Shown piece by piece: positions 12,094-22,207 of a DNA stretch of 64,000 nucleotides. The position numbers and the translations under genes were made by a program. Source of the stretch: Arachnopeziza araneosa (lineage: Eukaryota > Ascomycota > Leotiomycetes > Helotiales > Arachnopezizaceae); the NCBI GenBank assembly GCA_003988855.1, contig QYAI01000097.1, positions 310,001 through 374,000 on the forward strand, written 5' to 3'. Every line of letters starts with the position of its first letter. The stretch's first letter is position 1. Under the pieces are notes generated by a model. The model made no database searches. It had not been told where the DNA came from and was given only the letters and a program-made list of their open reading frames with translations.

Positions 12094-12853
12094 TTATGAT
12101 AGTACTCGAATCTGTTGCTCGTCCGGCGTAGCCTTCTCCACCTCAGCAATACCAATGAAGAGACCCGATATCTTCTTTCTAATACTTCTTCTTGGAGACA
12201 AGTGGTTAAATAGTCCATTGTTTTCTGACGATCCAAAGAACTGTGGCGCTTCTAGGAGTGGTGGTGTTTTCTGTTCGACCTTGAGCTCTACCTTGGACCA
12301 ATTTTGCGGCCTGGGCAATAATAATAGCATCTTTTCCCGAAGAGACTGTGCCTCTTTCAGAACTTTTTCTTTCTGCTTAGCCGGCAATTTTTCCAAAAAC
12401 GACGAAGGGTCGATCATCTTTTCCCACTCTCCCAACTCTCTCGCGGCAATTTGCAATTTGCTCACTACTCGCATGTACCTCCACGGATTATTCTTCTTCA
12501 AATTTGCCAACCTTGCGGTCTCTTTGTCGGCCGCTTCCATTTTTTTCTTGAGGATTGCTAGCATACCCAGGACGTTCATTTTTTTCTCGACGCTGACATA
12601 CTTGTCGGCTGCTTTCAGGACAGCAAGGTGTTCAACTGCTCTCATCCAATGGTTCTCAACTTTGACGATACATTCTTCAATAGTGTCATCGACGTCTCGC
12701 AAGGCTTCGATTTTATCGATAAGTTTGTTGCCATACATGCGAGGAGTCAGCTTGGCCGAGAACTATTCATGGTGGGATGGACACATACTCTATGCATACG
12801 TCTATGGTCCCTACCAACCCCAATACCCCGAGAACCACGCCTACTACTGCCAT
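12094..12853 (-). CDS. Helical protein, possibly HeLo-like N-terminus
   Basis: The main exon 12094-12762 is certain as an open frame. An upstream exon 12815-12853 joined by a 52-nt intron (12763-12814) gives the start MAVVGVVLGVLGL, with 235 residues in all. The short hydrophobic start followed by KLIDKIEALRDVDDTIEECIV resembles N-terminal helical domains of fungal incompatibility proteins (HeLo and relatives), but the match is weak and the protein is short. The rest is highly charged and helical, and the C-terminus is basic (SPRRSIRKKISG). The context fits: kinase-HET gene on one side, a dead STAND fragment on the other. An alternative 37-nt intron (12763-12799) would add four residues to exon 1. 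Function unknown; a membrane-targeting or regulatory role in cell death would be inference only. Confidence 0.5.
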
Positions 12854-13675
12854 GGTGAATTGTGTCGTGTAACAGCTGTACCAGCTTGCCGTAGGGATTC
12901 TAGCTCAAAAATAAACGAAATTGAGGCGATGTCCTGGTCGCAGGTTGCTCCCACAGAGAACAAAAATCACTGCACGGAAAAAACTTTGCGTAATTGTGGG
13001 AGGCATGGACTTATAAGATTATCTGCGCTCGCTTGTAATATTTCAAGCAGCCAATGAGCTTCCGCGCCTGCTCCTGACACCTCAAACCCGTGCAACCACA
13101 CCCTCTTGCTCACTAAACAGGAAGCTCCTTTTCCCTCAGCTCCTGAAAGCCTTGTCTTCCGCCTTGCATATAACTATTTACGGTGAAATTAAACCATAAG
13201 TTCTCCAGAGCGCTATTGGTGAACGAGACGCTGGGCTCTTTTTGCCGGTGCAGAGCTGACGGCCCCCACACCTGGCGACTACGACCAAACCAACAGATGC
13301 CTGGTTTTGAATGTAAGGCAACTCTCTCGCAGCAGCATATTCTATTTGACAGCAACAACTTTCAGAAATACGCCTTATTCAGCCTCAGCGGTGGCAAATC
13401 GGGTACATGCTTTTAGTGCAACCATAAGAATCCGCGTGCCATCTAGTGAGAAAATTTGGTCATGAAAGGCTTTCCTTAACTTCATGTGTCTTAGTCAGAT
13501 GCAGGTGTAATGGCCTGTGACAGGACCATAAGCAGTCCTCCGCCAAGGTTGGCAGCCTAGGAAGTGGGCTATGGAAAGTGAGGCTGGCCCTGGAAACACG
13601 ACGTGGTAACGTAAGTCATGGCGTAATGAGACGAAATGAGGGGTTCTCTCTCACCAACATTTTATCTACTCAACA
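12854..13675. other. intergenic
   Basis: Upstream of the helical-protein gene and leading into the decayed transposon. Open frames on both strands (for example 13113-13416) look non-coding. Nothing else was seen. Confidence 0.5.
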
Positions 13676-14326
13676 ATGGTCCGCCGAAAAAGCCAAACTT
13701 CAGCTGAAATCGAAGCTCTAGTTAATCAAGCAGTATTAGAAGTCTAATCTGGGTTATATAAGACCTCATACGAAGCTGCAAAATATCTTCAGATTTCTAG
13801 AGCTACAGTTACGAGACGCGTCAATAGAGGCTTAACGCGCTTTCAAGCGCGTCAACAACAGCAGAAGCTTTCGTCCGCGCAAGAGACTGTTCTTCTGAAG
13901 TAGATTAAAGATCTGACAATTAGTAGATATTCGCCAGGACATTAGTTGTTGAAAGAACTTGCTGAAGAAGTTCGGACGAAAAGAACATACGATTTAGACG
14001 ACCTCTCTCTCGACTCTCTCGAACTTCCTCCACAATACTAACTTGGCAAAGAGAAGGTTCCACGATTTGTCAAACGACATCCACATCTGAAAGTCGTAAT
14101 TGGACGTCGAATTAAGTCCGTACGAATAGACGAAGCAACGAAGCCAGTACTGACAGCATGGGTTGACGCGTACAAGAAGATAGTCCAGGACCGGGAAATC
14201 AAGCAAGAAAACACGTATAATATAGACGAATCTGGATTTTTAATTAGAACAATAGAATTAACTCGAATGATTGTCGATTCTACTCTTCGAACGAAATATC
14301 AAGCACATCCAGGCCGTCAAGAATAG
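13676..14326 (+). mobile_element. Dead Fot1/pogo (Tc1-mariner) transposase, RIP-like decay
   Basis: One continuous frame from ATG 13676 to TAG 14324-14326 reads as a pogo-type transposase broken by several TAG/TAA stops. It begins with a psq-type helix-turn-helix (KTSYEAAKYLQISRATVTRR), then a CENP-B-like stretch (LLKELAEEVR, VPRFVKRHPHLKVVIGRRIKS), then the start of the DDE domain (YNIDESGF). The internal stops sit where CAG or CAA would be expected, consistent with C-to-T mutation by RIP. The rest of the DDE domain is missing or too degraded to read. Terminal repeats could not be placed with confidence. Confidence 0.75.
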
Positions 14327-14997
14327 GTTTTAATAGTTAAGTGTATTGTACGAGGGTAGGAGGAGCAGCCAATAAAATAAGAATCTCGTTGGCTTCCAGC
14401 TGACTCTCGATATGTATATTTGGGAAGAACAACGGAAGCAAAAACCGTGTGTTCGAAAGACTAGAAAGCAGCGCAAACAGCAAGCAATGAATAAGTAGAT
14501 GAATCAATGAATCAGTAAGAAAAGTGTCGGTTTACGATAAACCTAGGTTATCCGTATTGGCCGGTTTACCCTGGATACTGGACTCCTCACGTTGTGGAGG
14601 GGTCTGTATCGGTAGGTTAAGTTGGCTTGTATTCAAAAGAAGGATAGAAGCAGCTGGAGAACCCTTATGGGGTTCTGGCTGCCTGACTAATTAGGTTTCA
14701 CGGTTGGCACGTGATTGTACCAACATAAAGAGTGGAAGGGAAATAATCGAAATGTAGGTCTGGTATAAAACATAAAAAGTGGAGTGAGCTCACTTCATCA
14801 TCGTAGTGAGTTGGATTTGAATCTGCCAGCTACACCTTTCTAGCTTTTCCTTTAGAATCTCCATGTCCTTGCTGCGATGCTTCTTGTCACGTGATCATAT
14901 GATCACATGAGAATATCACTTAGCAACGGCTCGCTTAGCATGTATTTAGACACCACATCTCCTAGTTTAGCTCTCGGTCATCCTTTAATATACAACC
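14327..14997. other. repeat-like non-coding DNA
   Basis: No gene. It includes a perfect 16-bp palindrome at 14891-14906. The stretch of about 14525-14850 has the look of an LTR (promoter-like TATAAAA at about 14763, short direct and inverted motifs), but I could not define ends or a partner copy. Confidence 0.3.
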
Positions 14998-15336
14998 TCA
15001 ACACTTCTGACGCAACACGCTCACTATGTTTTCGATCCGGGATTTGGTTCGCTTTGCTTTGAGCGAGTCTAGCATGGTCAGGAGCTCTTTTGACACGGCT
15101 AAGCATTGTTTTGCAAGGCCGTCTAGGATCACTTCGTCGGCAGACAGCTCTAAAGGCAAACTCTTGCCCAGTTGTGAGGCGAAGTTGGCTATGAACTGAG
15201 TTTCTTGCTCGAGGTCTCCATCTAGCAGTCCTGTGTCCGAGTTGCGTAAGCGCTAAACCTTGCAGAGGAGCTGGTAGCCAGAACCGATGAGTTGACAAAT
15301 GTTAGCAACGACACCAAGCGTTGCAAGTGCTTCCAT
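14998..15336 (-). pseudogene. Remnant of STAND/NLR N-terminal domain
   Basis: On the minus strand a frame from ATG 15336 reads MEALATLGVVANICQLIGSG, the typical start of the fungal STAND N-terminal domain. It continues, after an in-frame TAG, with LELSADEVILDGLAKQCLAV and RTKSRIENIVSVLRQKC, and stops at 14998. The family usually runs on into a P-loop NTPase, which is absent here. The TAG replaces a residue that would be CAG (Gln), again a C-to-T change. It is a truncated, inactivated piece next to a RIP-decayed transposon. Confidence 0.65.
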
Positions 15337-16443
15337 CTTTCAAAGTTCTTCTTATATTGGAAGTGTGTATTGGAAAAAGTGCAGCCCGGTGTGAACGGTA
15401 TGATATAGGACTGATGAGGGCCTCTACGGGAAGCGCAGCGACTTTTATTACCGTGATAGCTACACTAGCTTATGAGGTATCCAATTATCTAAGAGAGCTT
15501 GGCGCTTAGATGAAAACATATGGCAGTTTGCATCTCATACCCTACCTACTCCAATCATTGCAGATAGTGTGGGTGCATATTTGTTAGGAATTCGATAGCG
15601 CTTGTTACACAAATGAGGAAAGCCGCGTGAGTAGGGTGGATAATGGTCGGTTATCCTTCCTGCTTGGGCACCAGGGGCTTGCTCGTGGTTTGCGTAAGCA
15701 GGTGAACCATTTCAAATTTATGACTGTTTCCTCGCTTAAATTAATTTCACCGCTCTTTCCGCTAATCGATGAGAAAACCACGCGAAATTTTCATCAAAAC
15801 TTAAATGTACGTCTGCATAATATAGCTAACTTACAGATAGTTAGTCCCTAGGATAACGAAAGTTAAAGAGGCTATGCGTCTTGCCGCATGAAAACCCATT
15901 GCATTGTAGATAAACAATTAGAGATGCACAAATCTGAAATTATAGAAACCAGAATAGCATTGAAACCCGACGGCTTACTTTACTCAGTCTTGGCCTTATG
16001 GAAAACGTTTCTCATAGGGAAGATAAACGGGGATATGTTACAATGTACCTGTCATACACGTAGTTTTTATCAATATAAATTGGAATAGATAGAAGTTCTG
16101 GTAAGAAAGGCTCGCGAAAAAAGACAGAAGACAGCGAATAGATTGTACATTGCAAAGATGTTGAAGCTAAGCTTGCTCTGATTGAACTGTCACCCGGTCT
16201 CAAGATCTCTTAAAGTTGAAGGCTTGGGAAGTTAGAAAGGCTCAAGGCTCTGTGCCCAACACGATCAGAACTATCGATGTCTAAATTCGAATTGTCCAAA
16301 TCAACCAATCACACGAACGAGTCAGGAACCCGGCCATAGTAATCCTTAATTTAGAATAGAAAATAGTCTACCACAATTGACTACTACCTAATCTTCACCA
16401 TGGATATCCTAAAATCGCCGATCGTGAGCTTTTTGAACATTTC
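15337..16443. other. intergenic
   Basis: AT-rich stretch between the dead STAND fragment and the first UstYa-type gene. Only short open frames without family features. Nothing supported. Confidence 0.5.
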
Positions 16444-17457
16444 CTATTTTTTTGGCAGTTGCTTACCATATTTTGGATGATATATTGTTTCCGGGCCTAG
16501 CTCAAAAGAATGATCTATTGCCCAGTTCTGAAGCTTCCCCCAGTTAACACATTCATTCTGGAACGTGTAATTCGTTTGTGGAAAGTAATTTGTGTTTGGT
16601 AAAGGCTGCTCGTCTGGCCAATACCATGTCAACATTGTGACATCCGCATTACACATGATATAGTCTCTAAGACTTTCGATACAGTGGTCTAATTGGCACC
16701 AATAGTCAGAATAATTGACCCCCCGCCAAATTGGTTAAATGCATACCAATATGAGGCGCAAATATTTGACCGTCATTCGTGTGTTTAGTGTTGTTGACAC
16801 CATAGTAGTCCGGAGCTAACTGCTCCCGAATTTCTTTCTATAGGAACAATTTAGCTTAGTTGTCAAGTCGATACATCGAACTGACTAGGCAGTGGAGATT
16901 GTGAAAGACTTTCATGATTCCCCAGTAGTCTCCAGATCCATCAGCTAGTAAAAGTGATTCCTGACCTATTTGATGCAGCGTATCTGGGGACAGTCGGGTA
17001 TTGTATCCTGTTTCATGTTAGATTCCCTAATCTCCATAATATACAATTCTTTGACTTTCCTTTCAGCAGCTTTGACCAAGCTTCATCTCCTCCTTTAGAT
17101 GGATTTCCTTTGAATGGTGAAGGAGCATCAATCTCTGTTTGCACTTGAACAAACTCAACTGCTCCCACTGCTGGAGCTTCAATCTGTATTAATATTATGA
17201 CACGTAATAAGACAATAGCACTCACAGTATATTTTATGACCATTGTGACTGCAAGTGACAAAAGTTCTGCTTCCAGTATGCCAAGAATAGATAAGAAACG
17301 CAGTATTTAAAATCAAAAGTATCGCATGCATTGACCAAGTTTTCCAAGCAACTCGAATCTTCCTATCCTGTCTGGGTAGGAGGTCTTGATGAGGAAGAAG
17401 CTTCTCTGTAGGTAGTGAATCCACATTCTCTATGTCTTCAGAATCGATCTCACACAT
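16444..17457 (-). CDS. UstYa-type oxidase (DUF3328), copy A
   Basis: Minus-strand model: exons 17226-17457, 17045-17176, 16886-16983, 16747-16837 and 16444-16688; introns 49, 61, 48 and 58 nt; 265 residues. The protein has a cytosolic N-terminus, one membrane segment (about 38-56, MHAILLILNTAFLIYSW), then the DUF3328 region: YSPAVGAVEF, SPFKGNPSKGGDEAW, KVFHNLHCL and APHIDHCIESLRDYIMCNADV. The two HxxHC motifs (HNLHC, HIDHC) are the metal-binding signature of UstYa proteins, which oxidise and cyclise ribosomal peptides in ustiloxin-type pathways. The start ATG 17457 precedes the acidic cytosolic tail directly. All four introns are required to recover both motifs, which supports the model. Two further UstYa-type genes and a repeat-bearing secreted precursor lie within 5 kb. 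The substrate is inferred, not shown. Confidence 0.88.
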
Positions 17458-18424
17458 GGCTTGTTATCATACGCAGTTCTTCAAACCCCCGGAATATTTA
17501 GATAGCAAGAAAGTAGAAGAGCTGGGATCTTTACAGAGAAGGTTGTTGATACGAGCCAGTAGTGATGAGGTGTGACTGGGTAATTTTCTCTCATGTAAAG
17601 ATTAAAGGCTCAAATTTCTCCGGTATTGGTGAAATCTAACTAGCAAGAAATTAGAGGGGTGTGATCTCCAAGAGGCGGCTGACACTGGACTGAGAAGTTT
17701 GGAGATATGACAGAGTTCAGCTCATGTGTGTAGAATAAGCTTTCCGGTTTCCTTAACATATTTTCAGTGATTAAGCAAGAGAGATACTGAAGGACAACAG
17801 ATTTGCAGGCTCAGAGCGAGATGGAACGTTACATTAATATGATCGTGGCGTGGATTCTGTCTCGCAGATCCTTCGGTTCTACTATAATGCCGTCAACGTA
17901 GTGTAGGATTGTTCATATGACCTTTGTTTCCTCCGAAGCGGAAGCTGGGTATCTAAGCGGAACATCCGGGTATTGGCACACGGTGTGGAAGCGATCCCAT
18001 CTTTTAGCCTCCATGTAGGGTATTCTTCCTGCGTAGGATATTTTTACGCAAAGACACAAGAGGCGAGGATAACCGAGTAAGCCAGTACTGGTAGGGTAAG
18101 CAAAGATTAATCCGGAAGCGGGAAGATTATCCGCAAAGCTTCACATAGGTACCCTCGCCTCACGGCCTTCGTGGCACAGCAAAAAGGTGCTGTGCCAGAA
18201 TTTATGTAAAAATCAGCTCGTAAATAAGTTGCTGATCCGATGCACATTTTCCAAACTCATGCAGCTTGACCTCAAGGCACCAGTACCAGAGAATCACCCT
18301 GCCGGTGGAAACCCCTGAAACCCCTGAAACCATCACCGAGTTTTCTTCAACCTAGCTTAGTTGATATCTATATTTTCTCGAATTCGATCGCTCAATTTGA
18401 TCAGGAAAAAACATTCCGCAAATC
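17458..18424. promoter_or_regulatory. divergent promoter region of two UstYa-type genes
   Basis: 0.97 kb between the start codons of UstYa copies A and B, so both promoters should lie here. No regulator site could be assigned by eye. Confidence 0.4.
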
Positions 18425-19081
18425 ATGTTTCCCAAAATACACCACAAATACTCCTCCATTTCTCACGATGATGTGGAAACTAGTCATCAACCTTTAATTC
18501 GGAAAACCTCTTGGACAGACACATTCACGTTGAAAGCCCTTACTTGCATTGTGTTTATTTTCTTTGGCATCACAGCAACTACAATCATATATTTCTATCG
18601 GCAGCCTTCCCAACCTTTATGGACATCCTGTGGAAATTCAACCGAGAACGCTCGATCACGGGGTTGCTCATTTGATCTCATTTCATTTGCATGGCAAGCA
18701 CCGGAATGTTATGACTCTTCTCTCGTTTCCGAATTTGTCTCTTGGGACCGTTGGAATTTCTCGAACGAAAGATACGGGAACCAGACTATTCCTATCGAGG
18801 TTGCCTTACTGGGAGAGCAAAGCCTATGGGTTACATGGCACTATCACATGGTTCATTGTACGTTTATGTGGAGGCAGATGCATCGAGCATATGAAAATGG
18901 ATGGATTGATGCACACTTGCATGCGTACAACCATACTTTGCACTGTCAGAAGAAGCTTTTGCAATTTGCCGAGATCAATCCTGAAAGCGTGAACACAGAA
19001 GCACTTGTCATATATCCGACTTGTGAGCGGGTTGGAGGACAATCTAAGAATGGTTGGTGGGACTCGGTTTACCAGGTTTAG
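18425..19081 (+). CDS. UstYa-type oxidase (DUF3328-related), copy B
   Basis: Intronless, 218 residues. A short polar N-terminus is followed by one membrane segment (about 41-60, ALTCIVFIFFGITATTIIYF) and a lumenal domain. It has GCSFDLISFAWQAPECYD, then HMVHCTFMW and HTLHCQKKLL. HMVHC and HTLHC are the two HxxHC motifs expected of UstYa-like oxidases. It belongs to the same subgroup as copy C at 21503, sharing the SCG..GC.(F/L)D.IS.AW....CYD pattern, and is more distant from copy A. Likely acts in the ER/Golgi lumen on a secreted peptide. Its position between copy A and the repeat precursor supports a shared pathway. The precise reaction is unknown; UstYa members vary between cyclisation and other oxidations. 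Confidence 0.8.
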   Translation: MFPKIHHKYSSISHDDVETSHQPLIRKTSWTDTFTLKALTCIVFIFFGITATTIIYFYRQPSQPLWTSCGNSTENARSRGCSFDLISFAWQAPECYDSSLVSEFVSWDRWNFSNERYGNQTIPIEVALLGEQSLWVTWHYHMVHCTFMWRQMHRAYENGWIDAHLHAYNHTLHCQKKLLQFAEINPESVNTEALVIYPTCERVGGQSKNGWWDSVYQV

Positions 19082-19865
19082 ACGGAAAGCTCGATTTTTG
19101 ATTCTTTGGGCTCAAGAAATCAGGAAGAAAAGTATGAGAACATCAGAGAGTTTTCGTGGTTAATGTTTCGTAAAGAAAGATTCACTTCACCGGATATTTG
19201 ACTAGTCAAATTCTTTGTTTACCCTGTTACATTATATCTTTTATCTGAGTCTAGATATCTATTTCTCCCCGTTCTTGGCTTTATTTTTAAGCCGTTTAAA
19301 TTCCTAAATTCTTGCATAGTTTTTCTAAAGGCTGAGAGTTCTTGGTAACCCCTTACACAGCACGATAAGTCACATTTACGCTAGTGGGTGCACTTATTCT
19401 TAGAGCTTTTTATACTGGTATCTACAAACTGCTTGCCTGTAAAGCATAAATGGATATCTCTAAGTAAGTTGAATCGTTATACGCACTTAGTTACTAAGTT
19501 TGTCCCTTTATAATTGCTCTAAAGCGTGCTGATAATATGGGGCGATTGCACATCAGCACAAGTAACAGATTAACACACTTCCTTGTGGTTATGTCACTAA
19601 AGAAAACTAAGCATCAATATTTTAATAATTTTTGGTTAAAGAACGACTATCCATAACGCGAGACGCGCGTGGAATACAATAAATAACAAGGCACGGTAGA
19701 AAATAATCATCCAGGTCCTGTCAACTACGCAGTACAGAAGTAAATACCATCCAACTCTTTCCCACTCTACCAAAGTTTAGTACATATTTTTAAGAGGGTT
19801 TACCTGGGTGAAGGATTTCTTACATAACTGAAGCAGACTATAAGCTATCGACTTTGGATTCAAGT
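19082..19865. other. intergenic, convergent
   Basis: AT-rich region between the 3' ends of UstYa copy B and the precursor gene. No further gene seen. Confidence 0.5.
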
Positions 19866-20362
19866 TCAGTAACTAGAAGTAGAGCGACGAGATTTCAGGT
19901 TGTTGGAACCCTTGTCTTCTTCCGCACGAGCTTTCAGGTTATTGGAACCGTCATCCTCTTCAGCACGAGTTTTCAGGTTACCGGAAGCCTCGTCCTCTTC
20001 TTCGTCACAAGCTTTCAAGTTGTTGGAACCGTCATCCTCTTCAGCACGAGTTTTCAGGTTACCGGAAGCCTCATCCTCTTCTTCGTCACGAGCTTTCAAG
20101 TTGCTGGAACCGTCATCCTCTTCAGCACGAGTTTTCAATTTAGACTCAAAATCAACCTGTTCAACAGCTGGAGCAGCGAAACGAGCCATCATCTTGCTGC
20201 TATCCTCCTCGGGCAGGCGAGCAGCGAGGCCCCCTAGAATAAAATGTGAGACAGAATTGATAGACAAGACGCGATGAACAAACCTTGAACAGGAGCACAA
20301 GTCACCTCACAGGAGAGGTGTGCAAAGGCAGCAAGAATGCTGGCGATCTTATGGAACTGCAT
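19866..20362 (-). CDS. Secreted repeat precursor peptide (RiPP-like or Kex2-processed repeat protein)
   Basis: Exons 20284-20362 and 19866-20233, one 50-nt intron (20234-20283), 148 residues. The N-terminus MQFHKIASILAAFAHLSCEV is a signal peptide. The C-terminal half is an alternating array of 13- and 14-residue units: acidic AEEDDGSNN-LKAR and DEEEDEASGN-LKTR. Each ends in a lysine-x-arginine that a Kex2-type protease could cut, and the last reads LKSRR. One unit has LKAC instead of LKAR. At the DNA level the pair is an 81-bp tandem repeat. Three UstYa-type oxidase genes surround it, the arrangement of dikaritin-type pathways such as ustiloxin. Unlike known dikaritin cores, the repeats contain no tyrosine or other aromatic residue. 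Alternatives are a plain Kex2-processed repeat protein or a secreted acidic effector. The gene structure is well supported; the product is inferred. Confidence 0.7.
19890..20140 (-). repeat. 81-bp tandem repeat inside the precursor gene
   Basis: About three copies of an 81-bp unit encoding 27 residues (13+14). Copies are nearly identical, with a few base changes, one of which turns an arginine codon into cysteine. This implies recent duplication or gene conversion among units. Confidence 0.8.
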
Positions 20363-20759
20363 CTTGATTTTGATAGTGGAGCTTGTAAAAGACGCGTTTT
20401 TCAGAGAAAGTAAGCTGTGACGTTGATACTGATAGATTATTTCAAAGCGATACAAAGTTATTTAACCGTCAGAGAAAGTCGAAGAAGTAAGTTTAAGTAT
20501 TTGAAGCCTAGTGTGACCTCATTGAAAGGATATACTTGCATGGCATCATCAATTGATGTAAGCCGGTATGAAGTAGCCCCGCACATTTCACACTGCCTGT
20601 CGGTGAGGATTATGGTAGTAGCCGTTTTGCTCACTTACGTACTTCATGGTTCCTACATAGATTTATTTAAAATATGCTGCAATGCATGAGCCTAACGGTA
20701 AGTTACTACGCCGTAGATCGTTGTTGTTCGTACAATTAATATCCTGGTTTAGGGCTACT
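20363..20759. promoter_or_regulatory. upstream region of the precursor gene
   Basis: About 400 bp before the precursor start, bounded by the MITE. A pyrimidine-rich leader lies directly before the ATG on the minus strand. No motif assigned. Confidence 0.35.
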
Positions 20760-20985
20760 AGTTCACGTAATATAGGAAAAGGCTTATCTTATGTAAAACA
20801 TATTCAAAATTGTCTTTTTAAGTAACAGCCGGCTCATGCTCTTATTCGTATTTACTTATGGTAGGCGCAAGCAAGTGTGAACCGGCAAGCGAATGCAAGG
20901 GCTAGAACGCCGACTGTTACTTAAAAAGGCAATTTTGCATATGTTTTACATAAGATGAGCTTTTTCCTACATTAAGTAAGCTGGA
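20760..20985. mobile_element. Foldback MITE with long terminal inverted repeats
   Basis: The segment 20774-20828 and the segment 20915-20969 are inverted copies of each other over about 55 bases with only a few differences. Weaker complementarity extends both outward and inward, so nearly the whole 220-bp element folds back. It has no coding capacity. Differences between arms are mostly transitions, as RIP would give. The target-site duplication could not be fixed. Confidence 0.75.
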
Positions 20986-21502
20986 ATCCGCTTGGTTTAT
21001 AGCAAAATCCTACAAATATTTGTATACACGGCTAATTCTACAAGGAAGTCGTGCGGAGGAGGCGTAGCAAATATTGACAGTGTGACCTCGTATAGCTTAC
21101 TGCAATCTATACTTCCTCTTTGACCGGGTTGTCGCTCCTTTATCGGCGATGACATACAAAATCGTCGTCATAGTGGACTGCTCGGAGTCTTTACAATCGA
21201 AAATCCTTCCGAGGAACAGTTGGTTGAAATTACCTCGACAATGTAGATTGCTAGTCATTAAAACCGGATTTATACGGAATAATACTTCATTGACGAAAAA
21301 GACTCAAAATACACAGGGGCATATCTCAAGCCTCAAGGGTGATGCGGCCCTATCCCATGATCGCTTTGACCCCGAGGAAAGGAGCTGAATTCCTACATCG
21401 TTAGACTTCCACCAAACTTCTCTTCAGTAACGAGAGTATTACGAGCTTTAAACCTAGCCACGGCAAAAGAATCATCAAAGCAAACCTCCCTTCTGATTAA
21501 AC
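20986..21502. other. intergenic, upstream of UstYa copy C
   Basis: Between the MITE and UstYa copy C; likely promoter. A short open frame at 21149-21388 has no family features. Confidence 0.4.
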
Positions 21503-22207
21503 ATGGACGAGTCTGAGCAAAAATTACTTCCACGACACGACGCTCTCGAGCAAGAGACATTTGATTCAGTTGACGATCTTTCGAGCGTAGATCACCGGGA
21601 TATAGAAGCTCGGCTTCGAATGTCAAAAGCAAGAAAACGACCCCTTGTGTTTTGGTATTTCACCCTACCACTTTTCCTCATTTTTATAGCAATGTTTGGT
21701 ACGCTGGTCTATACCAATACAACAGTCCCTCAAAATTCAAGTCTCAATGCATTCCGTTGGGCAAGTTGTGGGAGTTCGTCACAAGAAGCAGTTAGAAATG
21801 GTTGTATTCTAGACATCATTTCAGGAGCGTGGGTGAACTCGGCTTGCTATGATGCTGAGATTGAGCAAGAGTTCCTCGAGCTGGAGGAATGGCACTGGTA
21901 TCATGACAAAGAACGACAACATGAGATGTCTCTCGATTATATCCGGAAGACTGGGGGGCCAGATCCAATCTACGTCTCGGAGCGTTACCACAGAGAACAT
22001 TGTTTGTACACGTGGAAAAAGTTTCATCGGGCAGTCATACGCAAAACCCCGATCGATGATCATATCGGAGGCTACAGACATACAAAGCACTGTGTGGCCT
22101 CACTGGCCGATACAAATCGCACAGCTTCATCCAAATTCTATAATATTTACACGTCCTGTATGATGCCCGAAGATTGTAAGCACAAATTTGTTCGAAATGG
22201 AGCATAA
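21503..22207 (+). CDS. UstYa-type oxidase (DUF3328-related), copy C
   Basis: Intronless, 234 residues. An acidic cytosolic tail (DESEQKLLPRHDALEQE) leads to one membrane segment (about 49-71, VFWYFTLPLFLIFIAMFGTLVY). The lumenal domain has WASCGSSSQEA, GCILDIISGAWVNSACYD, then HREHCLYTWKKFH and HTKHCVASL. HREHC and HTKHC are the paired HxxHC motifs. It is the closest relative of copy B in the window, sharing the order and spacing of motifs, so the two probably arose by duplication. It is transcribed away from the precursor gene across the MITE. Likely a membrane-anchored oxidase acting on the secreted precursor; this role rests on family and neighbourhood. Confidence 0.8.
   Translation: MDESEQKLLPRHDALEQETFDSVDDLSSVDHRDIEARLRMSKARKRPLVFWYFTLPLFLIFIAMFGTLVYTNTTVPQNSSLNAFRWASCGSSSQEAVRNGCILDIISGAWVNSACYDAEIEQEFLELEEWHWYHDKERQHEMSLDYIRKTGGPDPIYVSERYHREHCLYTWKKFHRAVIRKTPIDDHIGGYRHTKHCVASLADTNRTASSKFYNIYTSCMMPEDCKHKFVRNGA

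Noticed and set aside
12155..13057. 300-codon plus-strand open frame opposite the helical protein gene
   Set aside because: Low-complexity, cysteine- and serine-rich translation with no family features; the minus strand is charged and helical with a clean start.
19854..20277. Two long plus-strand open frames across the precursor gene
   Set aside because: They are antisense shadows created by the 81-bp repeat; the minus strand has the signal peptide, intron and regular repeat protein.
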